DNA from: Brevibacillus dissolubilis
GTDB lineage: Bacteria; Bacillota; Bacilli; Brevibacillales; Brevibacillaceae
Assembly: GCF_006170445.1 (NCBI RefSeq)
Contig: NZ_VCNA01000004.1
Span: forward strand, 310,001 to 374,000
Reading direction: 5' to 3'
Length of the DNA stretch: 64,000 bases
The translations under genes were made by a program, and so were the position numbers. Positions 14,745-23,768 of the stretch are shown here, piece by piece. Each line of letters begins with the position of its first letter. The stretch's first letter is position 1. Below the pieces are notes generated by a model. That model saw only the letters and a program-made list of their open reading frames with translations, ran no database searches and was not told where the DNA came from.

Positions 14745-17315
14745 TTAATTAGCTACTTTTTTTTTATATTCTTGATACCGATATAGAAATGTTTTGGCTA
14801 TTTGTTCTCGATTAGTTAAGTTCTTAGGTTGATAAAATTCTAAATCCGACTTTGGGACTTCATACCCCCTTTGTATTAACAATTCTTCAATCTCACTCAT
14901 ATTATAAATTTCATCGATAGACCACAAATAAATATTGTGAGAATCAACAGAAAAAATACCTAGGAAATCTTCTATCCCGTTATCTTTTTTAAGCCATATC
15001 CTTATTTGATCTTGTAATTCTCCTTTATCGCCCCATCTATGCCAGATCGATAGTAACGTTTGAGTTTTAGTTCCATGCTTTTCGATAAAATTATCATTCT
15101 TACTATCTAATTTAATTCTATCAATTAATTGTAGGGCCAATCTTCTAATTTCTTCTTCAGTTAATAGTCTAGGTTCTTTGGGCTCCCGTGGATGAACATA
15201 TTCTAATATTTTCCCTGCGAAAGTTAAAGGAAGTGTCTCCGTAACGATTTGTTTCATAAGGTCCAGTTGCTCACTCCTAGAGAGTTGCTTTAGAAGTCGG
15301 GATATTAATCCCGCTGCTCTATCCACGGGTAATATTATAGATGCCCTCAGATCTTTTGATAATGCCTCTCCTTGATTTGCAATTATGGCACCTAAATTTT
15401 TTGCCGAAGAAGAAGACATCTTTTCCTCTATCATTTCAAACTTTCTTAGTAGCTTTTCATACCCAATAGTTTCAGATATAGATTCAATCCTTTCCTTTGC
15501 TAAATCAATCTCACCAGTTTCAAGTAGTTCCAATATTCCGTTAAACTCTATATCAGAAATTTGGTCGTTGGGGACATTATATACAAAATATTTTTCAAAA
15601 TAATCCTTAGAACAAATCCTTTGTTCAGCTTTTAAATCTTTATCTGATTTTTGATCCGATGAACGGTTCCCAGACAGTAACGCTCCAAATTCAGGGAATA
15701 AATTAAACGTTAACTTTTTGATAATTTCTCTTTCATAATCTGTGTTTTTTTTACATGAATCATCAAACAATGATTGGTATTTACTTCTTGCATCGTCCCT
15801 ATATTTTTGGTTGTCTAGCATTGCATCGGAATGCTCATAGATAAACTTATAAACTTCAGGAGAAAAAATTCTAATACCTTCGAGACATAATAAATCTAGA
15901 ATATTGACTTCACCTTTAAGAAGAGGTACTGAAAAAAGTACAGCATTGAGATATCTTTTGGCTGTCCTTACCGTGAATGTCAGCCTACCAATAGAATGGC
16001 TCAAGATGTCATCAAAAAGGCGTTTATGATTCTCTTGAGATAACTCAATCTGGTTATCAGTAAGAATATCCTCTAATCCCTTCTTAAGAAGCTTTTGAAT
16101 GTTTATCCGGTTAGCTGGGGGCAGGTATAGAGGAACTTGCACTATTTTTTCAAGGAAGGAATCTCCCATCTGATTCAAGTCATCAGTTCCAAAGCGGTCA
16201 GCCAATACAGATGAAACTACCTTTTCATCAAGTGCTAGAACATACGCCATATAAGGAAAATCTGCGATTAATTTAACTAATTTTAGTACTGCATGGGTTT
16301 CCTCATTGTCAAGCCGGTCTAAGTCATCAATTAACACGACAATTCTTTGCTTTTTGTCCTCTAGGAGTTTCTCTATACTTTTCCTTAAAGATAAAATGTC
16401 ATCATCTTTCTTAAAAATAGTAGCAAACTCCTTGAATGAAAAGTTAAAAAATCCAGCTCTTATAGTAACTGACGAAAGCTTTTCTGAGTACTGTTTAAGC
16501 TTCTTGACCAGTTCACTTTTTTCTCCAAAAAAGTTCTTTTCAATTTCTGTGGTTAAACTCTCAAAGAATTGCAAGATGAGTTGCCCTTCATTTTCAAAAT
16601 ACCACGGATTAAAAGACACCGTTGCTATCTTTTCAGTTCCACCTTGTTCCTCAAAGTTCTCTTTTAAAAGGTTGAATATGGATGATTTCCCCATACCCCA
16701 CTTTCCGTACAGACCAACGACGATACTTTCCTCCGCATTCCTATTCCTTATTGCATTTGCAATACCTGTTACGAATTTAGAACGTTCAAGTATGTCGTCA
16801 TCAGATGTTTGAATTGGTTGATCAATAAATAAACCTTTTTTCGAGTTTTCAACACCTTTCTTTTTAAAAAAATACTCTAAATATTTTTTCAACATATAAG
16901 CACAATATAAAATTAATATAAACCATACCATTTTTGTTGCATCTGTTATGAAAATCCCTTGAGTATAACCTAAATTACTTGAAATCCCATAAGCTAACAT
17001 ACTAATAGTAGTTGATACTATCCAATAATCAATTTCAAAAGAAAACGGGGGATGTTTTATCCAACTGGAAATCAATTTAGACTTGGTTATTAAATTAATG
17101 AGCGCTATTGCAACAATAATGACTCCAACGAGCCAATAGGTTTTCACTAAGTTTGCTATGTCTAAAAGTTGTATATTTGTAATAAATGTTTGTTTCTCAG
17201 CTACCACAATGGCTACATAGATAATTGCAACTAGTACAGAAATCCACTGGACTATATTTTGAAGCTTACGGACTATGTCTGTAAATTTATTCTTCTTTTT
17301 GTGAGCTTTATCCAC
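14745..17315 (-). CDS. KAP-family P-loop NTPase with N-terminal membrane segments
   Basis: This 856-aa protein has four TM helices in the first 150 residues. They are followed by a KAP-type P-loop domain: Walker A G-K-W-G-M-G-K-S-S near 203-211 and Walker B V-V-L-I-D-D-L-D-R-L near 327-336. A long helical C-terminal region follows. KAP NTPases carry membrane segments next to the P-loop, and prokaryotic members are often in defence or mobile loci. The start is GTG with AAGGGG upstream. Base composition is visibly more AT-rich than the transfer genes, suggesting separate acquisition. The gene has its own terminator and no coupled partner. A defence role is inferred, not shown. Confidence 0.82.
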   Translation of the reverse strand: MDKAHKKKNKFTDIVRKLQNIVQWISVLVAIIYVAIVVAEKQTFITNIQLLDIANLVKTYWLVGVIIVAIALINLITKSKLISSWIKHPPFSFEIDYWIVSTTISMLAYGISSNLGYTQGIFITDATKMVWFILILYCAYMLKKYLEYFFKKKGVENSKKGLFIDQPIQTSDDDILERSKFVTGIANAIRNRNAEESIVVGLYGKWGMGKSSIFNLLKENFEEQGGTEKIATVSFNPWYFENEGQLILQFFESLTTEIEKNFFGEKSELVKKLKQYSEKLSSVTIRAGFFNFSFKEFATIFKKDDDILSLRKSIEKLLEDKKQRIVVLIDDLDRLDNEETHAVLKLVKLIADFPYMAYVLALDEKVVSSVLADRFGTDDLNQMGDSFLEKIVQVPLYLPPANRINIQKLLKKGLEDILTDNQIELSQENHKRLFDDILSHSIGRLTFTVRTAKRYLNAVLFSVPLLKGEVNILDLLCLEGIRIFSPEVYKFIYEHSDAMLDNQKYRDDARSKYQSLFDDSCKKNTDYEREIIKKLTFNLFPEFGALLSGNRSSDQKSDKDLKAEQRICSKDYFEKYFVYNVPNDQISDIEFNGILELLETGEIDLAKERIESISETIGYEKLLRKFEMIEEKMSSSSAKNLGAIIANQGEALSKDLRASIILPVDRAAGLISRLLKQLSRSEQLDLMKQIVTETLPLTFAGKILEYVHPREPKEPRLLTEEEIRRLALQLIDRIKLDSKNDNFIEKHGTKTQTLLSIWHRWGDKGELQDQIRIWLKKDNGIEDFLGIFSVDSHNIYLWSIDEIYNMSEIEELLIQRGYEVPKSDLEFYQPKNLTNREQIAKTFLYRYQEYKKKVAN

Positions 17316-17440
17316 TATCTCATACCCCTTCGCTTAAACAATGCATTTATTTAAGTTCTATATGTTTAGATTACATTGTATATAAATGGACAGAGCTTTT
17401 CTATCTGTTTATTAATAAAACGGAGATCTAAAATAAAATC

Positions 17441-19234
17441 CTATCTCTTGTTAGTACCTAAACATTCCCCAACATCCCCGAATTCCTCAGACATACGCCA
17501 AACAACATACTTGACACCCCGCTTAGCCAACAACCGCTTACTAACCCTCAATCCCTTCTCCCCCGCCTCATCATTATCCGGAACTAGAACAACCTCCACA
17601 CCGTTCCAGATCACTTCCACCAACAACTCCACCTGCGCCTCCGTCAAATGCGTCCCCTGCATCGCCACAGCCGCCACCCCCATCTCCTGCGTGAGCAACA
17701 ACGCATCAAAGATTCCTTCCGATACATACAACCTTCCCTGCTCTTTCGCCCGTTCCACCGCCTCATGCAAACCGAACAATATTGCTCCTTTCTGATAAAG
17801 CCCATCATTCGGCGTATTCCAGTACCGGTTCGTCGCCGTTGCTTCCAACGCCCGATATGTAAACCCAACTACCTGCCCAGTCCGCCCATCACGGTTTGGG
17901 AAAACAACACGATCCATCGTCTTATCCCAACCAATCCCATAGGCATCAACCGTCTCCCATTTCAACCCACGCTCATGTAAATACTGCCTAGCATTCGCTG
18001 ACAGCGCCAAATCATCCGCATACTTCCGTGCCTGGGCAGCTCGTTGACGTTGTAACAATTCCGTCGACACCTTTTCATGGACCTTGGCTTGTGTTCGAGC
18101 TTTGGATTTACGCTGAGCTTGGGCATAAACCTGAACCTTAGCTTTTTCTTGGCTCTCAGCCACAGAATGGTTTTGGCCACCAGCACAATTACGCTGCGAG
18201 TCCCGCTTTCCCCGTTTCCTGCTCCCCAACTCTCTCCACGCCAACAATGCCTCTTCCGCTCGCCCCATGAGAACACCCATCTTCCCTTTGAGTAACTGCA
18301 CCTGCACATCCCGAAGCACCTTTCGCGTCGCATCCCCAAAACGCAGATCGTGAAGCTGCCGAACCATCTCCGGCGCATCCCCAGACAGGTTGCAAGCATG
18401 GCAGTACCAGATGCCTTTGTCCCGATTCGCGTAAAAGCTCGGATGACGATCATCATGGAGTGGACACAAGCACGGATTTTCTCCCGCCCGATTCCGCTTG
18501 TACACCGTGATGCCCAGCCAGCGCAGGTAAACGGACAGATCAACCCATTCACGAATCCACGCCGCCACTTTGCGGATGTAGGAGGTGCTGATCTTTTTCG
18601 GTAAGCGGAGAGAATTGGCAAGCGTACAGCTGGCCGGCTCTGTAATGACGCTGGCATCCTCACCCATCTGCAACACCTTTGCCGCTACTCCCCATGTTAC
18701 ATTCGCCCCACCGTGAGCTTTATAAACCAACTGGGGTATATCCTGTATACTATGATTTTTATACATAGCGCCATGACGTTTGCCGGATGCATCATGGCTT
18801 TTCACCGCTCCTGCAACACCAGCAGAAGGGCTATTAGGTGAAAATGCAACATGATCAGTGGAAGCAAAAAGTGGAGACGCAGCAGGTGATGGTGCAACAT
18901 CAGCAGGCACATCCCCCTCGCTCTCAAAACCTGTACAACTATAATCACTATCCACAAGTGCAACATGACCACGACCAGGCCCAACCGCCTTTTTCCGCTG
19001 GGGCTTACGCGCCGAAACCCTTTCCTTACGTACTTCCTCCATCCACTCGCCCGTTCTCTCCACAATCACACCACTAGCAGTATGCTGCGTCTGGATCAGC
19101 CCGCTTTGCTCCAGCTTCCGCATGTTGCGCCAAATCGTAGTGCGATTCACACCAAACAGGTCGGCGGTCTCCTGAATGTTGACCACACCCTGCCCCACTA
19201 CATACAAAAAAATCCGATATAATCTGTCCATCAT
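17441..19234 (-). CDS. DnaG-like primase/replication protein with N-terminal HTH
   Basis: This 597-aa protein starts with a winged-helix-like HTH (about residues 12-45: T-A-D-L-F-G-V-N-R-T-T-I-W-R-N). A low-complexity linker leads to a CHC2-type zinc finger near 255-280 (C-P-L-H-D-D-R-H-P-S-F, then Y-C-H-A-C) and a Toprim domain near 490-560 (S-E-G-I-F-D-A and P-D-N-D-E-A-G). These are the signatures of DnaG-type primases, which make RNA primers. No DnaB-binding or helicase domain follows. It probably primes replication of the excised element. The ATG pair at 19234 has no good ribosome binding site, so the start is uncertain. Confidence 0.82.
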   Translation of the reverse strand: MMDRLYRIFLYVVGQGVVNIQETADLFGVNRTTIWRNMRKLEQSGLIQTQHTASGVIVERTGEWMEEVRKERVSARKPQRKKAVGPGRGHVALVDSDYSCTGFESEGDVPADVAPSPAASPLFASTDHVAFSPNSPSAGVAGAVKSHDASGKRHGAMYKNHSIQDIPQLVYKAHGGANVTWGVAAKVLQMGEDASVITEPASCTLANSLRLPKKISTSYIRKVAAWIREWVDLSVYLRWLGITVYKRNRAGENPCLCPLHDDRHPSFYANRDKGIWYCHACNLSGDAPEMVRQLHDLRFGDATRKVLRDVQVQLLKGKMGVLMGRAEEALLAWRELGSRKRGKRDSQRNCAGGQNHSVAESQEKAKVQVYAQAQRKSKARTQAKVHEKVSTELLQRQRAAQARKYADDLALSANARQYLHERGLKWETVDAYGIGWDKTMDRVVFPNRDGRTGQVVGFTYRALEATATNRYWNTPNDGLYQKGAILFGLHEAVERAKEQGRLYVSEGIFDALLLTQEMGVAAVAMQGTHLTEAQVELLVEVIWNGVEVVLVPDNDEAGEKGLRVSKRLLAKRGVKYVVWRMSEEFGDVGECLGTNKR

Positions 19235-19435
19235 CGTAAGTAGGGAATGGAGGGGGAATCATCCCCAACTTGTCCACTCCCCCTGCCACTCCTTTCTCAG
19301 ATGTTCAAACATGCTATACGGAGACAGCTAAACACCGCATCCATCTATCTGTCGCCATTTTAATGAGCCATTCAGCAAGTATCCAACGCAAACGGCCTCA
19401 ACGAAGGCTTCTATCATATCTGGTGATTGTGAACA

Positions 19436-20236
19436 TTAAGCCTGTTGTTGCCCGTCCAGGTCTATGTCAATCAACACAGGCAACCACTTCACAAACCACT
19501 CCGCTGGAATAAAAAGATCTGGCTTCAGCACTTCGGGTAGATGTCGCTTCACTAGATCATATACGTACTCATAGGAAAGGGAGAAAACACGCTGCGTCTG
19601 CTTGGCCTTTTTTACCACGCACTCTTTGAAATTCAAACCGACCTCAGAGGCTTTCATTCTAAAGGCATGGAGAACAGACTTCATCTGATTTGTAGGTGTA
19701 TGGGCGGTAGTGAAAGGAGTCTGAGTCTGAGACTGGTACTCAAGCGTATACTCGTCCTGGAGCTCGTGCTCATCTCCTTCCCCTTCATTTGCTTCGGATA
19801 CTTCCTCCACCTCATTCTCTGGCAGAACCAATCTGATTTCTGGAGACAACTCTCTATCGAGAGCAGAAGCCAACTGCTCCATCTCTCTCGACTCGGTAAA
19901 AAGACGCTCCTTCCAATCACTCCACTTCCGCGCAGGACCGATCACGAACGGAATGTTCTCTTTGAGCAAATAATACAACTTCACCAACTGCTCCTCCGTC
20001 CACCGCAGCAGATCTGCCCCGATAAACAGATAGCTTTTTATCCCCTGCTCATAACGATAGCGGGTACCCTCACGCCCGATCACGCTCGAAACTCCTTTGC
20101 GAAAATGGCAGACGATCAGATCCTTGAGAAAGCAGCAGCTCGCATCCGATTGGATCAGCAATTCTATCTTCTTTTTAAGCAATTCCACGACCGTTGTCTC
20201 TTTACCGCTCATCACCATTAGCTCAACAAACTGCAT
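19436..20236 (-). CDS. Unknown 266-aa accessory protein of the replication block
   Basis: The gene is preceded by AAAGGAGG and starts with MQFVELMVMSGKETTV. The protein has an alpha/beta N-terminal half with C-C-F-L-K-D-L-I-V and Y-L-F-I-G-A-D-L-L-R-W-T, an acidic low-complexity middle (E-V-E-E-V-S-E-A-N-E-G-E-G-D-E), and a C-terminus with F-I-P-A-E-W-F-V-K-W-L-P. No family is recognised and no catalytic motif is apparent. It lies between the Xis-like/72-aa genes and the primase, all in one direction, so a role in replication or DNA processing of the element is possible but unproven. Confidence 0.6.
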   Translation of the reverse strand: MQFVELMVMSGKETTVVELLKKKIELLIQSDASCCFLKDLIVCHFRKGVSSVIGREGTRYRYEQGIKSYLFIGADLLRWTEEQLVKLYYLLKENIPFVIGPARKWSDWKERLFTESREMEQLASALDRELSPEIRLVLPENEVEEVSEANEGEGDEHELQDEYTLEYQSQTQTPFTTAHTPTNQMKSVLHAFRMKASEVGLNFKECVVKKAKQTQRVFSLSYEYVYDLVKRHLPEVLKPDLFIPAEWFVKWLPVLIDIDLDGQQQA

Positions 20237-20312
20237 CTGCGTTCCTCCTTTCCTCTAGCCATGATCTATCCTTGCAATTACTTACGTGGTGTAATGTGTA
20301 GCAGCGGGATCT

Positions 20313-20531
20313 CTACTCTGGAAAAGCTTCCTTCTCGCCCGCTCTAGCACCCATAGCCTTTCTACTAACTCTACTCTTACTCACACTCATCTTTTGCTGA
20401 CAATCTGGTACTACATCAGCTTTATACGAGCCTCTAAGCATAAAAGGCGACTGGCCCCAACGAGAACCCCGTTTCACCTGAATCTGCATCAATTCACGCA
20501 TCGCCTCTTTGAGCAACGCATTGTTCTTCAT
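20313..20531 (-). CDS. Small basic protein coupled to the excisionase-like gene
   Basis: The ATG at 20531 overlaps the upstream gene by 4 bp (ATGA), which argues for translation. The 72-aa product is basic (K/R-rich) and starts MKNNALLKEAMRELMQIQVK, a likely helix. No family is recognised. It could be a small DNA-associated protein acting with the neighbouring HTH protein. The downstream gene starts 77 bp later with its own ribosome binding site. Confidence 0.5.
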   Translation of the reverse strand: MKNNALLKEAMRELMQIQVKRGSRWGQSPFMLRGSYKADVVPDCQQKMSVSKSRVSRKAMGARAGEKEAFPE

Positions 20532-20797
20532 GCCCCGCTCTCTCCTGCGCTAGACGGCAGCATCCCTTCCCGAATATCCGTACACTCAATCCCATACTCC
20601 TGCTTCATCCAACTGAGCAACGCAGCTCTCGGAACCCGCAATCTGCGCGAATGAAAACGTATCACCGGGAAATCGGGACGGTGGGCCAGTTCATACACAA
20701 ACTTCCGATCCACTCTCAGAATCTCCGCTACCTCATCCATTTTGAGCATGAATGGGTAAGCATCGATGCTCGTAAACGTTGGTTTTTTCTTACTCAT
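20528..20797 (-). CDS. Excisionase/MerR-type helix-turn-helix protein
   Basis: This 89-aa protein has an HTH of the excisionase (HTH_17) type at about residues 15-60: M-D-E-V-A-E-I-L-R-V-D-R-K-F-V-Y-E-L, then P-V-I-R-F and R-R-L-R-V-P-R-A-A-L-L-S-W-M. Such proteins bend DNA for excision or act as small regulators. The ribosome binding site is AAAGGAGAGG. It lies 37 kb from the integrase, so it may instead control replication or transfer genes. It is the first gene of the leftward replication/accessory operon, just downstream of the paired direct repeats. Confidence 0.75.
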   Translation of the reverse strand: MSKKKPTFTSIDAYPFMLKMDEVAEILRVDRKFVYELAHRPDFPVIRFHSRRLRVPRAALLSWMKQEYGIECTDIREGMLPSSAGESGA

Positions 20798-20861
20798 CCA
20801 ATCCTCTCCTTTTTGATTCCAAATGTAACTTTCTGGTTTTTCTCTTTCCTTATTGCACTCC

Positions 20862-20919
20862 TATTTTATCGCCTTTTGCGTAAGTATCAGGTTCGACATT
20901 TTCTTTGAATATTCGACAT
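20862..20919 (-). promoter_or_regulatory. Control region with two direct repeats 20 bp apart
   Basis: TTCGACAT occurs at 20892-20899 and again at 20912-20919 (plus strand), spaced exactly 20 bp, two helical turns. Reading the minus strand, both copies (ATGTCGAA) lie upstream of a GATAAAAT -10-like element around 20865-20872, which precedes the excisionase-like gene. The arrangement suits a regulator binding one face of the DNA at about -40 and -60, possibly the neighbouring XRE-TPR protein. The assignment is by pattern. Confidence 0.45.
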
Positions 20920-20929
20920 ACAAAAACAC

Positions 20930-20953
20930 AAAAAAAGCGCCCTTTTTGGCGCC
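20930..20953 (-). terminator. Intrinsic terminator of the XRE-TPR regulator gene
   Basis: On the minus strand, GCGCC and GGCGC (plus-strand arms 20948-20952 and 20937-20941) form a short GC-rich hairpin followed by a run of seven T. It lies about 50 bp after the regulator stop codon. Confidence 0.65.
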
Positions 20954-20999
20954 GGTTCGTGACTGATGTTACTGACTCGGTTAATTTTGACGAACTTCA

Positions 21000-22508
21000 T
21001 TAATTTTGACTCGCCAATAATGTTTTATCGTGCTTCAATGTATCGAGAATATCGGTAATATGTAACAGCTCTGATGTATCCATGCTTTTCCTATTCTGAG
21101 CATACATACGGAACAATTCATGAAGCATCTCTGTGATTTCTGTCTCCGCTTTCAGCTCCGCGAAAACCTTCATCCCAGAGAAAAGGGCTTTTACCGCTGC
21201 TTCCATCTCTCCCAGCAAAACCAGCCCCTGGCCCTTGAGTCGTAAATATTCGGCATACTCTCGCTGTATGATCAGCTTCATCTCTTGCCGATCCAATAGT
21301 TCCAAAAATTCACCTTCGTAGTCTAGTAATGCCTCCATATCCGCCAGCAACCCCAGTTTGATGCTGACCCGCAAAAGCTCGTTCACTGCTGTCACGGTGT
21401 TCATGTCTTGCCAATCTTCATAATGGTGAAGATATTCACGCAACAGCTTCATTGCTTCGGGAAATTCCCTCCGTCTCGCGTGCAGCATCGCCTGGTCTAC
21501 CATGATGTGGGGAGCATCGTGCCTGTTAAATATCTCTACATAGTCGTTCAAGTACTTTTCCGCCTTGTCGTAATCGCCTAAATACAGGTAGGAATTGTAC
21601 ATTGCGAGATATGCTTCTTCTTTCCACATCACGATCCTTGGATCACTACTGCTTGTACCGTCAATGATCCTTTGCAGAAGGAATAGACAATCTCTGTATT
21701 CTCTCAGATAGAAAGCATGTATGCCGACCATGTAATGGACCAGAAGATAGTCCGCATTCTCCAATTCCCCTGCCTCTTCGATCACGCGCAGACCGTAATA
21801 GTAACTCCCTTCAAGCCCTGTAACATTGCTCCGCTCGATGAGATAACGCTGCAACAGTGCCTTTGCGGACATTCGGAGGTATCCATACTGCTTAGCGTAC
21901 TCGGCCACGATACTAAAAAGCATTGTAGCCTTTTGGTTGTATTTTACAGTCTGCCTTGTTTCACTTGGGGCGATTTTTTTTGTATGGATTTCACTAGTAT
22001 GATGTTTGCTAGAATACGTATCGCTAGCATGTTGTTCGCTAGTATCCATTTCGCTTATGTACCTTATACTTTTTCGTTTCGCGGTGTGCGAACCGGCGTA
22101 CGTTTCCACATCCAGGTCCGTGTAGGTTACGGCGAAATCATAAAGACGGTAAAGAGCATGATCCAATTCATCACTATTTTCCCACGACTTAATCAACTGC
22201 CCTACGATTTTGTATACCAATCCAGGCACTTCTGGTTCCGTTTGTAATGCCTTTTCCAACAGATGTTCCAACACGTTTGTCTGGTTTTCTTGTTCCACAT
22301 ACAAGGCATAGGCTTCTTCCTGTGGGATGTTCAGCTGCTCGATCAGATATTCAAATGTTTCAAGATCAGGGTGCTTCGTTAGTCCTTTCTCAATTCGTGA
22401 AAGTGTGCTGTACGATACTCTGCTATCGGCCACTTTGCTTAGTTGCGAGAGCGACATCCCTTTTTTCTCTCGGTAGAATTTAACCAGTGATGAAAGGTTT
22501 GTGTTCAT
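21000..22508 (-). CDS. XRE-TPR transcriptional regulator (RRNPP-like)
   Basis: This 502-aa protein has an N-terminal XRE HTH (about residues 5-65: M-S-L-S-Q-L-S-K-V-A-D-S-R-V-S-Y-S-T-L-S-R-I-E-K-G), a variable linker with unusual repeated H-T-S-E-I-like segments (about 155-185), and a long TPR-like helical region to the end. RRNPP regulators (PlcR, NprR, Rgg type) bind peptide signals through TPRs and control transfer of several Gram-positive elements. The ribosome binding site AGGAGG is excellent. No convincing signal-peptide gene is adjacent. It probably controls the element's leftward operon, perhaps through the TTCGACAT repeats. Confidence 0.78.
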   Translation of the reverse strand: MNTNLSSLVKFYREKKGMSLSQLSKVADSRVSYSTLSRIEKGLTKHPDLETFEYLIEQLNIPQEEAYALYVEQENQTNVLEHLLEKALQTEPEVPGLVYKIVGQLIKSWENSDELDHALYRLYDFAVTYTDLDVETYAGSHTAKRKSIRYISEMDTSEQHASDTYSSKHHTSEIHTKKIAPSETRQTVKYNQKATMLFSIVAEYAKQYGYLRMSAKALLQRYLIERSNVTGLEGSYYYGLRVIEEAGELENADYLLVHYMVGIHAFYLREYRDCLFLLQRIIDGTSSSDPRIVMWKEEAYLAMYNSYLYLGDYDKAEKYLNDYVEIFNRHDAPHIMVDQAMLHARRREFPEAMKLLREYLHHYEDWQDMNTVTAVNELLRVSIKLGLLADMEALLDYEGEFLELLDRQEMKLIIQREYAEYLRLKGQGLVLLGEMEAAVKALFSGMKVFAELKAETEITEMLHELFRMYAQNRKSMDTSELLHITDILDTLKHDKTLLASQN

Positions 22509-22558
22509 ACAACCATTTTCCTCCTGTTATGCTTTTATTCCCTTGAAGATGCTCTTCT

Positions 22559-23572
22559 TCAAAAATTATCTTCGTATACATTGTAAAGTGGAACCCAAAG
22601 ACAATTTACATCTTCCTTGACTCTCTTTACTTCCGCTATTTCTAGCAATTGACTTAGAAAAGAAGGAAAGAACAATCTATCTGTATTTTTAAACTTCAAC
22701 TCCAAAATGTCATCATCTGTCCAACCGATTGATTTTAAATACGATGCATCCTCTACAATTGGAGAAAACCACAATTTAAACAAAAATCCACAAAAAACAC
22801 CTCTCCTATCATCCTTCGCCTCTTCTACAATACTTTGATATAAATCCTTTAAATAACTATAAAATTCCTCCCAGTTTGGTAAATTATCAATTTCTTTTCT
22901 GACATCCTTAGAAGTTTGAATAGTCTTGCCCTCCAAATTCAATACATTTGTAGGGCGATAAATTGCACGATCTCGAATGTAATTTAGTTTTTCGTAGAGA
23001 GCTGGTATGCTAGTTTGGTTATTCTCATAGTCATGATAAATGAAATGGTCATGTAAAATTCTAAAGGGACTTTTGATGTCATTTCTTATTCCGAAATTCT
23101 CTCGTAAATCTTTGATGTATCCTTTAATATTCTGATGATTAATTCTTGAAGATAAGTCTTGTTCTAATTTTCCTTGCTCAATCCATTGTTCAGGAGTCTC
23201 ATCTTCACTATTAAGAATATTCTCATCTACCTCGACTTCAACATAGCTACGCCCTTCGATTTGTTTTGTTGGGAAGTAGAAACGTAAAGGATATCTTTCA
23301 TCTAGTAGCATTAAGCTTGTGAATAGATGATATAGAATATAGTAAGAACTTATAGTTTTAGAGATTCTTAGTCCCCCGGCAATATCAATATTTTGAACTG
23401 ATTCAATTGCTTTTAATTCACTTATTCCAATTATTGCTTTATGAAACGAAAGAGCAGAACATCCTAAAATATAATCAATATTACCAGAAGACGTCCTATC
23501 TAATAAAAACTGTTTACCTCTTACTTCAAATTTCAGCTTTTTTGATATAGATTCACGTTGATTATCATCCAT
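22559..23572 (-). CDS. Unknown accessory protein, divergent from the Shedu-like gene
   Basis: The start is set at the ATG at 23572, preceded by GGAGGTAAGG; an in-frame ATG 8 codons upstream overlaps this ribosome binding site. The 337-aa product has an early helical stretch with A-L-S-F-H-K-A-I-I-G-I and S-S-Y-Y-I-L-Y-H-L-F-T-S-L-M-L-L, which recalls HEPN-like helices, but no R-x4-6-H pair is evident. No family is recognised. It is AT-rich, monocistronic, and shares a 200-bp divergent intergenic region with the Shedu-like gene. The location between the regulator and known defence genes makes it a candidate defence gene. Confidence 0.6.
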   Translation of the reverse strand: MDDNQRESISKKLKFEVRGKQFLLDRTSSGNIDYILGCSALSFHKAIIGISELKAIESVQNIDIAGGLRISKTISSYYILYHLFTSLMLLDERYPLRFYFPTKQIEGRSYVEVEVDENILNSEDETPEQWIEQGKLEQDLSSRINHQNIKGYIKDLRENFGIRNDIKSPFRILHDHFIYHDYENNQTSIPALYEKLNYIRDRAIYRPTNVLNLEGKTIQTSKDVRKEIDNLPNWEEFYSYLKDLYQSIVEEAKDDRRGVFCGFLFKLWFSPIVEDASYLKSIGWTDDDILELKFKNTDRLFFPSFLSQLLEIAEVKRVKEDVNCLWVPLYNVYEDNF

Positions 23573-23768
23573 ACAATACCTTACCTCCATATCCAAATTT
23601 TGTTTGATTATAAAAAATCACTTTGATCTAAATGAAAACCAAATAGGACCTTGTTATTCGTGAATAGCCACATTGTAGGTAAATATTCATATATCAATTA
23701 TAGATCATTTGTTGTTTTTAATGATAAAATTGAATTAATAAAGCTTAATAATAGAGAAGGAGTATAAT

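Noticed and set aside
19667-20221. 184-aa plus-strand ORF opposite the 266-aa gene
   Set aside because: The minus-strand gene has an AAAGGAGG site and sits in a co-directional block; the plus frame lacks both.
20887-21000. 37-aa ORF directly after the regulator, considered as a signal-peptide gene
   Set aside because: It reads through the intrinsic terminator and the operator repeats and lacks a secretion signal.
21717-22247. 176-aa plus-strand ORF opposite the XRE-TPR gene
   Set aside because: Antisense to a clear HTH-TPR protein, no ribosome binding site.
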